The notes below the pieces were generated by a model, which was not told the origin of the DNA, did not search any database, and saw only the letters and a program-made list of their open reading frames with translations. A DNA stretch of 64,000 bases from JANSYA01 sp965243385 (GTDB lineage: Bacteria > Spirochaetota > Leptospiria > Leptospirales > Leptonemataceae): contig CBDEUV010000002.1 in assembly GCA_965243385.1 (NCBI GenBank), positions 1,860,001-1,924,000 on the forward strand, written 5' to 3'. The stretch's first letter is position 1. Each line of letters starts with the position of its first letter. Shown piece after piece: positions 24,457 through 32,268 of this stretch. Position numbers and translations under genes: made by a program.

Positions 24457-25800
24457 ATGCAGCGCGAAGATAGTACGAAAAGCGCGATGACGCCCGCGCG
24501 AAGCACGCCGCAATCTTCGAAGAGCCTGTTCAAACTCGCGCTCTTCGCATTTGCGGTCATGTTTCCGGGGACACTGAGTGCTCCGGTGCTGCGCGAATTC
24601 GTCCAGGAAATTTACACGATCGGAGCAGACGGCGCGGCCTGGTTTCTGAGCGTGGGCATGTTCGGTTCGATTCTGGCGGCGCCCTTCGCGGGATGGGCTT
24701 CCGATCGCTACGGGAACCGACGGCGCTTTATTATAATCGGAGCGCTGATCAACGCGGCCTGCTGGGCGCTCCTGCCGTACGCTCCTGACTTTTTTATCGC
24801 ATTGGGCATTCGCCTGATCGAAGGCGTGAGCAGCGTTTGCATGATTGGGCCGTTTCTCGCCTTCGCCGGCGATCGTAATTCCGTGGACGAATCCGAATCC
24901 GGCCCGGACCCTGCCAGTGTTTACGGCTGGGTCGGAATGTCGATGATGCTTGGCGCCGGAGTCGGACTCGCGGCAGGCGGTCTGCTGGGTTCCGTTACGC
25001 CGTATGCCCCCTTCGCGCTGGCCGCGGTGTGCATGTTAACGAACGCGGTCTTCGCGCATAAAATTTTTCCGGCCGACTCCGGCGTGACCAGGGCCCCAAG
25101 CCGTGCTCGATCGAATACGGTCGCACGTACCGCGGAGTGGTTTTTCGCGCAAAGCAGTCGCGGCTGGACCGGCGCCCTGTTCCTGGGCCTGCCGCTTGCC
25201 CTCGCTTTCGTGGATCGCTTTTCCGTCGGTTATCTCATGACCTCGCTGAATTTTCGCATGCGCGAAGATCTATTGATGAACGCGTCGGCGGCGGGGGGCG
25301 TGCTCGGGATGATTATGATTCTGATGAGCGTACTTTCGCCGGCCGCCGCGGGATTTGTACGACGCGGAGGGCCGGGTATCATTACCCCTGTCCGGGCGGT
25401 CGTCTTCGGTTCCGCGCTGTACGGGATCGGTCTGGCCCTGACCGGACTGGCCGCGAACGCCCGGGCGATGGCCGGCGCGGCGTTGCTCGCGGGTCTCGGC
25501 GCCGGCTGCATGCACGCTCCGACGATGATCTTAACGTCGCGTCTGGCGCCGCCGGCATTTCGCGCGACGGCGATGAGCGCCTATATCGCCGCGGGGTCGC
25601 TCGGCAACCTCTGCGGCCCCGTCGTCTCCCGTCACTTAGAGGTGGTGCTCGAAAACTGGGCGGGGCCGCACGGCTTTGCGCTATTGGCCATGTCTTTCGG
25701 CGCGCTGGAAATCCTGCTGGCGATCTTGCTTTTCGCGACGATTCTTCCCGGACTGCTGTACGGCGGCGACGCGACGAATAAAGATCGCGCCGTCGCCTGA
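24457..25800 (+). CDS. MFS transporter
   Basis: The 447-residue membrane protein has about 12 hydrophobic helices and the MFS loop 2-3 signature GWASDRYGNRRRF near residue 85-98. A soluble loop in the middle (about 205-225) separates the two halves. It resembles drug/metabolite efflux members, but the substrate is unknown. It starts 52 bp after hemO on the same strand and could be co-transcribed, which would make export of biliverdin or another heme-linked compound possible, though this is speculation from position only. Confidence 0.85.
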   Translation: MQREDSTKSAMTPARSTPQSSKSLFKLALFAFAVMFPGTLSAPVLREFVQEIYTIGADGAAWFLSVGMFGSILAAPFAGWASDRYGNRRRFIIIGALINAACWALLPYAPDFFIALGIRLIEGVSSVCMIGPFLAFAGDRNSVDESESGPDPASVYGWVGMSMMLGAGVGLAAGGLLGSVTPYAPFALAAVCMLTNAVFAHKIFPADSGVTRAPSRARSNTVARTAEWFFAQSSRGWTGALFLGLPLALAFVDRFSVGYLMTSLNFRMREDLLMNASAAGGVLGMIMILMSVLSPAAAGFVRRGGPGIITPVRAVVFGSALYGIGLALTGLAANARAMAGAALLAGLGAGCMHAPTMILTSRLAPPAFRATAMSAYIAAGSLGNLCGPVVSRHLEVVLENWAGPHGFALLAMSFGALEILLAILLFATILPGLLYGGDATNKDRAVA

Positions 25801-25825
25801 GTGGCGGCTCCCGACCAGTCGCCGA

Positions 25826-27475
25826 TCAGGAACGCGCCGCGAGAAATTCGCCGCTCGGAGCCGCGTCGGTGGTGCGTCCGCCGGAAACGACGGGCCGTCC
25901 GTTGATGAATACGTGCGCAATGCCCGTCGGCGCCGCGGTCGCATGTTCCAGATCGGTGTTGTCGGCGATGCGTTCCCAGTCGAAGACGACGACGTCCGCG
26001 GCGAGTCCCGGTTTTAACAATCCGCGATCCTGAATCTGAAAGCGCTCCGCCGCCTGGCCGGTCATCTTCGCGACGACCGCTTCCAGAGTGAGACAGCCCG
26101 AATCGCGCGCGAGACTCAAGAATTTCGGGAAGGCTCCGTAGACGCTCGCGTTCTGCTGCGCCTGCTCCGGTTCCGGCCAGGCGTCGGTCATAAACAGCGC
26201 GGCGGGGTGCCGCATGAGTTCCTGAACCAGTTCATCCGCATAGTACGTGTGCATCATCATGCGGGCTTCGGCGCGGGATTCAGAAAGAATATCGACCAGC
26301 GTACGAAACGTCGATTGGCCGCACGCCTTCGCGATCTGACCCAGGCGTTGGCCATTAAAGCTTTCGTACTTCGCGCAGACCGCGTCGAGTATTTGAATGT
26401 CGTCGTACGTTATGCCGACTAACTTAAAGCCAAGCCAGGCTTCGAAACGCAGTCGCAACATGGGCGCGAAGCGTTCCAGCACATCCGGCATTCCCGCCAT
26501 GACCCATTCCGGCAAAATCGAATTTAAGAAGCTCACGCCGTAACAATTCGGGAACATATCGAATTTCACGTCCACGCCGTCGGCAATCGCGCTATCGAAT
26601 TTTTCGAGGGCGGCGCGCATGGTCGGCCAGGTGCGTCGGCCCACGAAGATCAGATGCGAAAACTGCAGCTTCACTCCGGTTTCGCGCGCGAGATCGAGCA
26701 TCTCATCGATGGCCCGCAGATTGTGCGCTTTGCCGAAGGGATTCATCGGATAGGTTCCCGAAAATATCGAATAGGCCTTCGCGTGCACCGTCAGAATTTT
26801 ATTCTTGCGTTGCACGAGTCTTGCGACCGATTTTAGCTCTTCGCGATTCGCGAAAACACCCGGCTTGTACTGCAGCCCCAGCGAAACGCCCGCAGCACCC
26901 TGATCAAGGGCCTCTTCTAAAAGCGCGAGCATCTCCGCCGACTCCGCTGCGTTCAGGTCCTGCGGGGAAAAGCCGTGGAACGAAGTCCGGCAAACGCCGT
27001 GACCGACCAGGCTCAGCAGGTTGTGGCGAACGCCGTGGCTCTGAACTCGATTTCGATAACCCGAAAAATCGTTCCAGTCGATCGCTCCCTGCGATTCGTG
27101 TCCTTCTTTGAAGAGCGAGCTTTCGATGAGATGGCGATGCGGCGTGTCGCTGTGAAAGCCAAAGGGACTGAAACCGCAGTTGCCGACGACCATACTCGTG
27201 ATGCCCTGCGCCGCGAAGGGCTCGAAGTGTTCGGGCCGATCCGCGATGGCGAAATAATCCATGTGGCTATGCGCATCGATAAAACCGGGCGCGATAATAT
27301 TGCCGCCGCAGTCGATTTCGCGCGCGTCCGGAATCGTCGACGGCGAATCCGCGGCGGTGATAGCCTCGATCTTATCATCTTTGATCAGCACACCGCCGGG
27401 CCGCGCGGGACCGCCCGTTCCGTCGACGATCCGACCGTTTTTGAGATACCAGCTTTCGTTCAAAGACGCCTCCAT
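25826..27475 (-). CDS. D-aminoacylase / N-acyl-D-amino-acid deacylase-like amidohydrolase
   Basis: The 549-residue protein is an amidohydrolase-superfamily enzyme. It has an N-terminal beta strand domain (LKNGRIVDGTGGPARPGGVL), metal ligands in APGFIDAHSHMDYF, then TSMVVGNCGFSPFGF and GAAGVSLGLQYKPG. The final elements are RGLLKPGLAADVVVFDW and HVFINGRPVVSGG. The GNCGFS motif and layout are those of N-acyl-D-amino-acid deacylases and related imidazolonepropionase-like hydrolases (Amidohydro_3). It probably acts in the cytoplasm on an N-acyl-D-amino acid or similar amide. Confidence 0.88.
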   Translation of the reverse strand: MEASLNESWYLKNGRIVDGTGGPARPGGVLIKDDKIEAITAADSPSTIPDAREIDCGGNIIAPGFIDAHSHMDYFAIADRPEHFEPFAAQGITSMVVGNCGFSPFGFHSDTPHRHLIESSLFKEGHESQGAIDWNDFSGYRNRVQSHGVRHNLLSLVGHGVCRTSFHGFSPQDLNAAESAEMLALLEEALDQGAAGVSLGLQYKPGVFANREELKSVARLVQRKNKILTVHAKAYSIFSGTYPMNPFGKAHNLRAIDEMLDLARETGVKLQFSHLIFVGRRTWPTMRAALEKFDSAIADGVDVKFDMFPNCYGVSFLNSILPEWVMAGMPDVLERFAPMLRLRFEAWLGFKLVGITYDDIQILDAVCAKYESFNGQRLGQIAKACGQSTFRTLVDILSESRAEARMMMHTYYADELVQELMRHPAALFMTDAWPEPEQAQQNASVYGAFPKFLSLARDSGCLTLEAVVAKMTGQAAERFQIQDRGLLKPGLAADVVVFDWERIADNTDLEHATAAPTGIAHVFINGRPVVSGGRTTDAAPSGEFLAARS

Positions 27476-27738
27476 GATAGCGGCGGCGGCGGCAGCGCCA
27501 CCGGCCGATCACGCACTGGCCCATATCGGATTCCGGTCGCACAAGCGCTGGCTACCCAAACGCGGGAACAGCATGCGCCAGCGAATTCGAGGAGCCTCAC
27601 AATATGAGCATTGAACATGTTTTGGCGCAGCTGTTCTGGGTGTCAAGCGCCCGCTACCGAAGTTCGGACGCGGGCCCAGGGGGCGAGTCCTGCGAATGAC
27701 TGGACGTTCGCTTCGGCCCGCATCTCTGTGGATCGCAG

Positions 27739-29190
27739 ATGAGATCGACTTCAAGCTGGCAACAGGAAACCCGCCGACCACAATCCGGCCTGAGCTTCTG
27801 GATTGTGCTGGCGATGGCGATCTCTCTGGCCGGATCGTGGGGCGCCCCGGAGCTACGCGCTCAAGATAGCGAAGAGACCGGCGACCCCGCGACCGACGAA
27901 GGGGACCCTCCCGAGTGGCGCATCATTCCTTTCACTTTGCCATTCGGCAGCAGCGACGTCGGCAACGGCGCGCTCGCGAATCTAATCCTGAGCCGCAACG
28001 CCGCGAACGGCCACCGCGATACCCTCTTCGTATCCGCGGCGGGAACGGACACCGGGCTCAACGTTTTGTTTTCGAAATGGATTCTCCAGCGCGGCGCAAA
28101 CTGGCGTTTCAGCCTGGAAGGCGGCATTTTCGAAAATCCGAACGCACCCTATTTTGAACGGGGCAACGAGCTGAACCTGCCGGAGATCGAAGATCATTTA
28201 GAAGGCCGCAAAGCCGTTCCGGGCAACCGGCCGGCCAATCCGGACGTCATCGCCGGACGCGAGGCTTCAGTCAACAGTCGCTACGTAAACGATTTCCTGG
28301 CGTCCGGTGACACGCTCGTGCAGGCGGACGAACTCAATGCCGGCCGCGAAGTGCTGCGACAAAAGCAGAATCGTTATTATGGTTACGGAGTCCGTCGGCA
28401 GGTGGCGAAGGGCGCGATCGAACGCCGCCTGGGAGATACGGATGTCTTCGCGCTGCTGGGATTCAACGGCGCCCGCACCCGGGTCGACGCGCTCAGTGAA
28501 GCCCGGGAAGCGGGAGAATTCTTTCCGAACTCGACGACCTTGCTGGAGCTGGAGCGGCCCGTGGGATTCGACGCGACTTCCGGCCCGGTATTTTCGAACG
28601 CCGCGGTCATCGGCCTGGAATACAACTCGCTACCCGAGGAGCGCGGCCCCCATCCCAACGCGGGCATGCGCTCCGGCGTGCGCTACGAAGGCGCCGGAAA
28701 AGGTACGGGCTCGCACTATACCTTCGGCCGGGTCTTCGCCTATCACCATCACTACCTGGAGCTGTTGCCTGATCTGCTGCGTCCCGGCGGACGCGAACTC
28801 GTCTTCGCGCATCGTCTCTTTGCGTCGCAAACCTACGAAGACATTCCGTTCTTTGAAGAACGCGGACTCGGCGGCCGGCGACTGCGCGGCTATCCCGGCA
28901 ACCAATTCGTGGATCGCGTGCAGGCCGGCGGCGGCGTGGAGCTGCGCTTCACTGCTTTTCCCGCCAGCAGCCCCGATGGGATTTCGGTCGGCTTTCTGGT
29001 ATTCGGCGATTCAGGCCGCGTCGGATCGGAATGGCGAGAGGTGGATACATCCGGCTGGCACTACGCCGCGGGCGGCGGTGTTAACGTGATCATCGCCAAT
29101 CGTTTCGCTATCGAGTTGATCGGCGGCGCTTCGCGCTTCCAGAGATTCTTTACGCTCACGATCGGACACACCTTTAATCTAAACGGCTGA
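27739..29190 (+). CDS. Outer-membrane beta-barrel protein with Omp85-like C-terminal domain
   Basis: The 483-residue protein has a signal peptide (GLSFWIVLAMAISLAGSWG, cleavage near ELRAQ) and an acidic linker. Alternating strand patterns follow, and near residue 375-400 there is RRLRGYPGNQFVDRVQAGGG followed by VELRFTAFP, the RGY-type motif of the bacterial surface antigen / Omp85 barrel. The last strand ends FTLTIGHTFNLNG, with the aromatic-penultimate pattern of outer-membrane proteins displaced a few residues. No POTRA domain is evident. Its last 17 bases overlap the end of the convergent Rieske gene. Function may be protein or lipid insertion or simply a porin-like barrel. Confidence 0.72.
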   Translation: MRSTSSWQQETRRPQSGLSFWIVLAMAISLAGSWGAPELRAQDSEETGDPATDEGDPPEWRIIPFTLPFGSSDVGNGALANLILSRNAANGHRDTLFVSAAGTDTGLNVLFSKWILQRGANWRFSLEGGIFENPNAPYFERGNELNLPEIEDHLEGRKAVPGNRPANPDVIAGREASVNSRYVNDFLASGDTLVQADELNAGREVLRQKQNRYYGYGVRRQVAKGAIERRLGDTDVFALLGFNGARTRVDALSEAREAGEFFPNSTTLLELERPVGFDATSGPVFSNAAVIGLEYNSLPEERGPHPNAGMRSGVRYEGAGKGTGSHYTFGRVFAYHHHYLELLPDLLRPGGRELVFAHRLFASQTYEDIPFFEERGLGGRRLRGYPGNQFVDRVQAGGGVELRFTAFPASSPDGISVGFLVFGDSGRVGSEWREVDTSGWHYAAGGGVNVIIANRFAIELIGGASRFQRFFTLTIGHTFNLNG

Positions 29191-30256
29191 GCGCTTCAAC
29201 CAGATACAGCCGGCCGTCTTCGATCTGAATGCGCGGCGCAGGCGGCAAATCCGCGGCTTTGCTTTTATCGCAACTTTCGCCGGTGGTAACGCGAAAACGA
29301 TAGCCGTGCCAGGGACAGCTCACGATCCCATCGTCGTCGATAGTCGCGGCTTCCAGCGGACCGAGCATATGCGGACAGTCGGCGGCGTAAATCACCCACT
29401 CCCCGCGCCAGCGGTTCAGACAATAACGCCGCTGATTCCATTCCACGATGTGCGGCGTCGCGTTTTCCAGTTCCGAAAGCGAAGCAATACAAAGCCGCGC
29501 TACGCTTTCGCCGTCGCCCGCTTTCGCTTCGCGTTCGTCATCGCGGTGCGCGTTTTTCGCGCGGCCGGCCGCGCGGCGATCCAGCGCCGTCTGGCGCTCG
29601 CTCATCAGCCCGAGATCTTCGTCGTACAAAAGGGCGTATTGATCTTCCAGAATCGTATACAGCGACTCCGCGGGCGTCGCTTCGCGACGGACCTGGCCGA
29701 GGCCCGCCTTATGCGCGACGAACGCGTACGCCGCATGGGGCAGCACTCGTTTTAAGAATCCGAGAAAGGCAAGCTGCCGCGCGTAGCTTTTCGGCAAATA
29801 AAAGCGAACGGCGATTTCAATTTCGCGCTCCGCCAGACTCGTGGCCTGGGTATGAATCTGCAATCCGACGCCGACGCCGGAAAGCACCGTCGTCGCCCAG
29901 TAGTTCCGACTGCGATCCACCAGCAGTTCCACGTCCTGCACGCGACTCTGATCGTCGGCGCCGACGGCGCCCGCGCTTTCGTTAAAGCGATCGCTCGACT
30001 CGTCGCGCAAAACGACCCGGGCGCGCCAGCCCCACGGCCCGTCGGCGAATCCGTGAATGGACTCAAAGGTCGACGCGTGAATGTACGGCAGATGCTCCCA
30101 ATCGTAAGCGTTCTCCATCATGCGGGCCATGCTGACCGGCAGCCGGCGGGTGTATTCGCCCAGAAAGAAGAGCCGGGGCAGCGACTCATAGGCGATTTCT
30201 TTGGAACGGTCGGCGTACATGCGGAACGAATATTTAGACGCCGGATCGCGAGGCAA
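29174..30256 (-). CDS. Rieske non-heme iron oxygenase with catalytic domain before the Rieske domain
   Basis: The 360-residue protein has the mononuclear-iron motif of Rieske oxygenases, N-x2-D-x2-H-x4-H, in ENAYDWEHLPYIH at residues 48-60. A plausible third ligand lies in TILEDQYALLYDEDLG. The Rieske [2Fe-2S] ligands are C294-x-H296 (CPHMLGPL) and C314-x2-H317 (CPWHGY) near the C-terminus. The known order in ring-hydroxylating oxygenases is Rieske first, then the catalytic domain; here it is reversed. A charged linker (RAAGRAKNAHRDDEREAKAG) joins the two. It probably is an oxygenase of unknown substrate that needs an external reductase, not seen nearby. Confidence 0.8.
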   Translation of the reverse strand: MPRDPASKYSFRMYADRSKEIAYESLPRLFFLGEYTRRLPVSMARMMENAYDWEHLPYIHASTFESIHGFADGPWGWRARVVLRDESSDRFNESAGAVGADDQSRVQDVELLVDRSRNYWATTVLSGVGVGLQIHTQATSLAEREIEIAVRFYLPKSYARQLAFLGFLKRVLPHAAYAFVAHKAGLGQVRREATPAESLYTILEDQYALLYDEDLGLMSERQTALDRRAAGRAKNAHRDDEREAKAGDGESVARLCIASLSELENATPHIVEWNQRRYCLNRWRGEWVIYAADCPHMLGPLEAATIDDDGIVSCPWHGYRFRVTTGESCDKSKAADLPPAPRIQIEDGRLYLVEALSRLD

Positions 30257-30308
30257 TCAATTCGCATCGCGATCCGGCCGCAGGGCAAGCGCGGAAAACC
30301 GCGAAGAA

Positions 30309-30665
30309 TCAGCCTTGCAGTTCTTCCCGACTGGTTCCGGCGAGTTTCGCCATACGCAGAACCCCGTCGCCCATGCAGGCGCGCAGCTCTTTGGCCCACT
30401 CGACGGCTTCCGCCTGGCTGTCAGCCTCGATCACAGTGAATCCGGGAATAAACTCTTTGCCTTCGATGAACGGTCCGTCCGAAATCGAATACTCGTCGCC
30501 GGAAAGCTCAATGCGCGTCACTTCGCGGGGCATGCGCCCGGTCGCCACGATCTTTCCGGAGTCGAAACTCTTTTGCATAAACTGGCTCATCTTCGCCATG
30601 CCTTCCGGCGACGGCGGGCTCATCGGAGTCCCCTCCGAGGTGGCCAGATAAACGAAAAACTGCAT
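30309..30665 (-). CDS. YCII/DGPF-family protein
   Basis: The 118-residue protein has the YCII-related fold marks QFFVYLATSEG, ISDGPFIEGKEFIPGF (the DGPF element) and EAVEWAKELR. Such proteins are regularly encoded next to ECF42 sigma factors, as here, and are the presumed target or partner of that system. A clear ribosome-binding site (CAGGAGTAACAA) precedes ATG 30665. The sigma-factor gene lies upstream on the same strand. Confidence 0.93.
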   Translation of the reverse strand: MQFFVYLATSEGTPMSPPSPEGMAKMSQFMQKSFDSGKIVATGRMPREVTRIELSGDEYSISDGPFIEGKEFIPGFTVIEADSQAEAVEWAKELRACMGDGVLRMAKLAGTSREELQG

Positions 30666-30680
30666 TTGTTACTCCTGTGC

Positions 30681-30703
30681 GGCCGGAAGACGCGCTTCCG
30701 GCC
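30681..30703 (-). repeat. Stem-loop in the leader of the YCII gene
   Basis: GGCCGGAAG and its exact complement CTTCCGGCC enclose a five-base loop, a nine-pair GC-rich hairpin 16 bp upstream of the YCII start and after the sigma-factor gene. It could end part of the upstream transcript or stabilise the leader. There is no poly-T tract right after the stem on the minus strand. Confidence 0.5.
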
Positions 30704-30803
30704 GGCGTTGTTTGCCTGTAGTCGAACGGTCGCAGGTCCGGGGGGACAGGGCGCGAAATTATTTTTCAATTTTGGAAAAAAATCAGATCCCGGAGTCAGC
30801 TGC

Positions 30804-32087
30804 TCAACTCGCGAGCGCGGCCAGTTGACGACGCAAATAGCGAGCTTCCGGCTCCTGACGCACGAGCGCGAGCGCCTGTTCATACGCCTGAACGGCCTCC
30901 GGAACGCGCCCCAGACGCTTTAAGAATTCCGCGCGGGCGGCATGCAGGAGATGGTAATCAGCCAGCGCTCCGGCCCCGTCGCCATCCAGTCGGTCCAGGA
31001 TCGCCAGGCCCGCCTCCGGCCCCGCATGCATACCGAAAGCGATCGCACGATTCATTTCGATTACGGGTCCTTTCTGAATCTCCAGCAGCAGATCATAATA
31101 CTCGACGATCGCATTCCAGGCGGTCGCTTCGACCGATTCAGCCCGGGCGTGCACGGCGGCGATAGCGGCCTGCAGACTGTAGGGCCCCGGTCGGCCGCAA
31201 AAGGCCGCAGATTCGTACAGCAATTCAACGCCTGCGCGAATCAACTCGCCGTTCCACAATCCGCGATCCTGATCCGCCAGCGCGACGATATCACCTTCGT
31301 CATTCGTGCGGGCGGCGCGCCGGGATTCTTGCAAAAGCAAAAGCGCAAGCAGCCCCAGACTTTCCGAAGTAGGGACGAGCTCGACCAGTTGCCGCGCCAG
31401 ATACAGCCCCTCTTCGCACAACTCTTCGCGCAGATGCGTTTCTCCCGCGCTCGCGCAATAACCTTCGTTATAAATCAAATACACGACGTGCAATACGGCG
31501 GACATTCGCGGTCCGAGTTCGGCGCTGGTAGGAATTTCGTACGCGATGCGTTGTTCTTTGATCGCGGCCTTCGCCCGCGAGATGCGCTTCTTGATCGCTT
31601 CGACTGAAATGAGATACGCGCGCGCGATTTCCTCGGTACGCATACCGCATACTTCGCGCAGAGCGAGCGCGATGCGCGCGTCCAACGGCAGGGCGGGATG
31701 ACAGCAATAGAAGACCAGGCGCAGTTGATCGTCTTCGATCAGGTGCTTCTCCGGGGACGGCGCCTGCTGAAAGCTCGCATAGCTGCCGGGCGTGATCCCA
31801 CCGGCCGCGCTCGGCGTTTCTGAAACCGACGTCCCGAAATTCTCCAACAGTAATTCACGACCGCGTTGATTGCGGCGCACTGCGTCGATCGCTCGAAATT
31901 TTCCGGCGGATACCAGCCAGGCGTACGGGTTTCCAGGCACCCCGTGCACCGGCCACTGCTCGAGGGCGATCGCGAAGGCTTCGTGCAACGCTTCTTCGGC
32001 CAGGTCCAGGTCGCCTTCAAATAAGCGTAGCAGGGTGGCGAGCACCCGGCCGGATTCCGCCCGATAGATTCGATCGATTGCGCGCAC
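30804..32087 (-). CDS. ECF42-like RNA polymerase sigma factor with helical C-terminal extension
   Basis: The 427-residue product begins at a GTG (32087). Region 2 shows LFEGDLDLAEEALHEAFAIA, LEQWPVHGVPGNPYAWLVSA and RFRAIDAVRR-like FRAIDAVRR. Region 4 shows LPLDARIALALREVCGMRTE, EIARAYLISVEAIKKRISRA. The remaining ~230 residues form a helical, TPR-like extension (DUF6596 type) with AVLHVVYLIYNEGY and MNRAIAFGMHAGPEAGLAIL. This length and the neighbouring YCII/DGPF gene define the ECF42 group, which has no anti-sigma factor and is thought to be controlled by its own extension. Confidence 0.93.
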   Translation of the reverse strand: MRAIDRIYRAESGRVLATLLRLFEGDLDLAEEALHEAFAIALEQWPVHGVPGNPYAWLVSAGKFRAIDAVRRNQRGRELLLENFGTSVSETPSAAGGITPGSYASFQQAPSPEKHLIEDDQLRLVFYCCHPALPLDARIALALREVCGMRTEEIARAYLISVEAIKKRISRAKAAIKEQRIAYEIPTSAELGPRMSAVLHVVYLIYNEGYCASAGETHLREELCEEGLYLARQLVELVPTSESLGLLALLLLQESRRAARTNDEGDIVALADQDRGLWNGELIRAGVELLYESAAFCGRPGPYSLQAAIAAVHARAESVEATAWNAIVEYYDLLLEIQKGPVIEMNRAIAFGMHAGPEAGLAILDRLDGDGAGALADYHLLHAARAEFLKRLGRVPEAVQAYEQALALVRQEPEARYLRRQLAALAS

Positions 32088-32192
32088 CGCTTTCGATGCT
32101 GGCGCTTCCGGCGACGAAAGTCAACCTGGTTTCACGCCGGGCGAAACCCGATCGCGCCCTCCGTCCGGGCGAAACGATGCCGGCCGCGGAAA

Positions 32193-32230
32193 GCGTAGCG
32201 CGGGGGCTGACAGACCGCCCCGCGCTACGC
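32193..32230. terminator. Strong stem-loop, possible terminator of the diheme cytochrome gene
   Basis: GCGTAGCGCGGGG and its perfect complement CCCCGCGCTACGC form a 13-pair stem with a 12-base loop between the end of the cytochrome gene (minus, 32269) and the start of the sigma factor (minus, 32087). On the minus strand the stem is followed only by TTT, so Rho-independent termination would be weak. Confidence 0.45.
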
Positions 32231-32268
32231 TCGAGAGAGTCGCGCGAATATCTTCTATCTTCGGTCGC

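Noticed and set aside
27476..27500. GGC-triplet run before the amidohydrolase gene
   Set aside because: It is a short low-complexity stretch of the kind expected in GC-rich DNA, not a defined repeat element.
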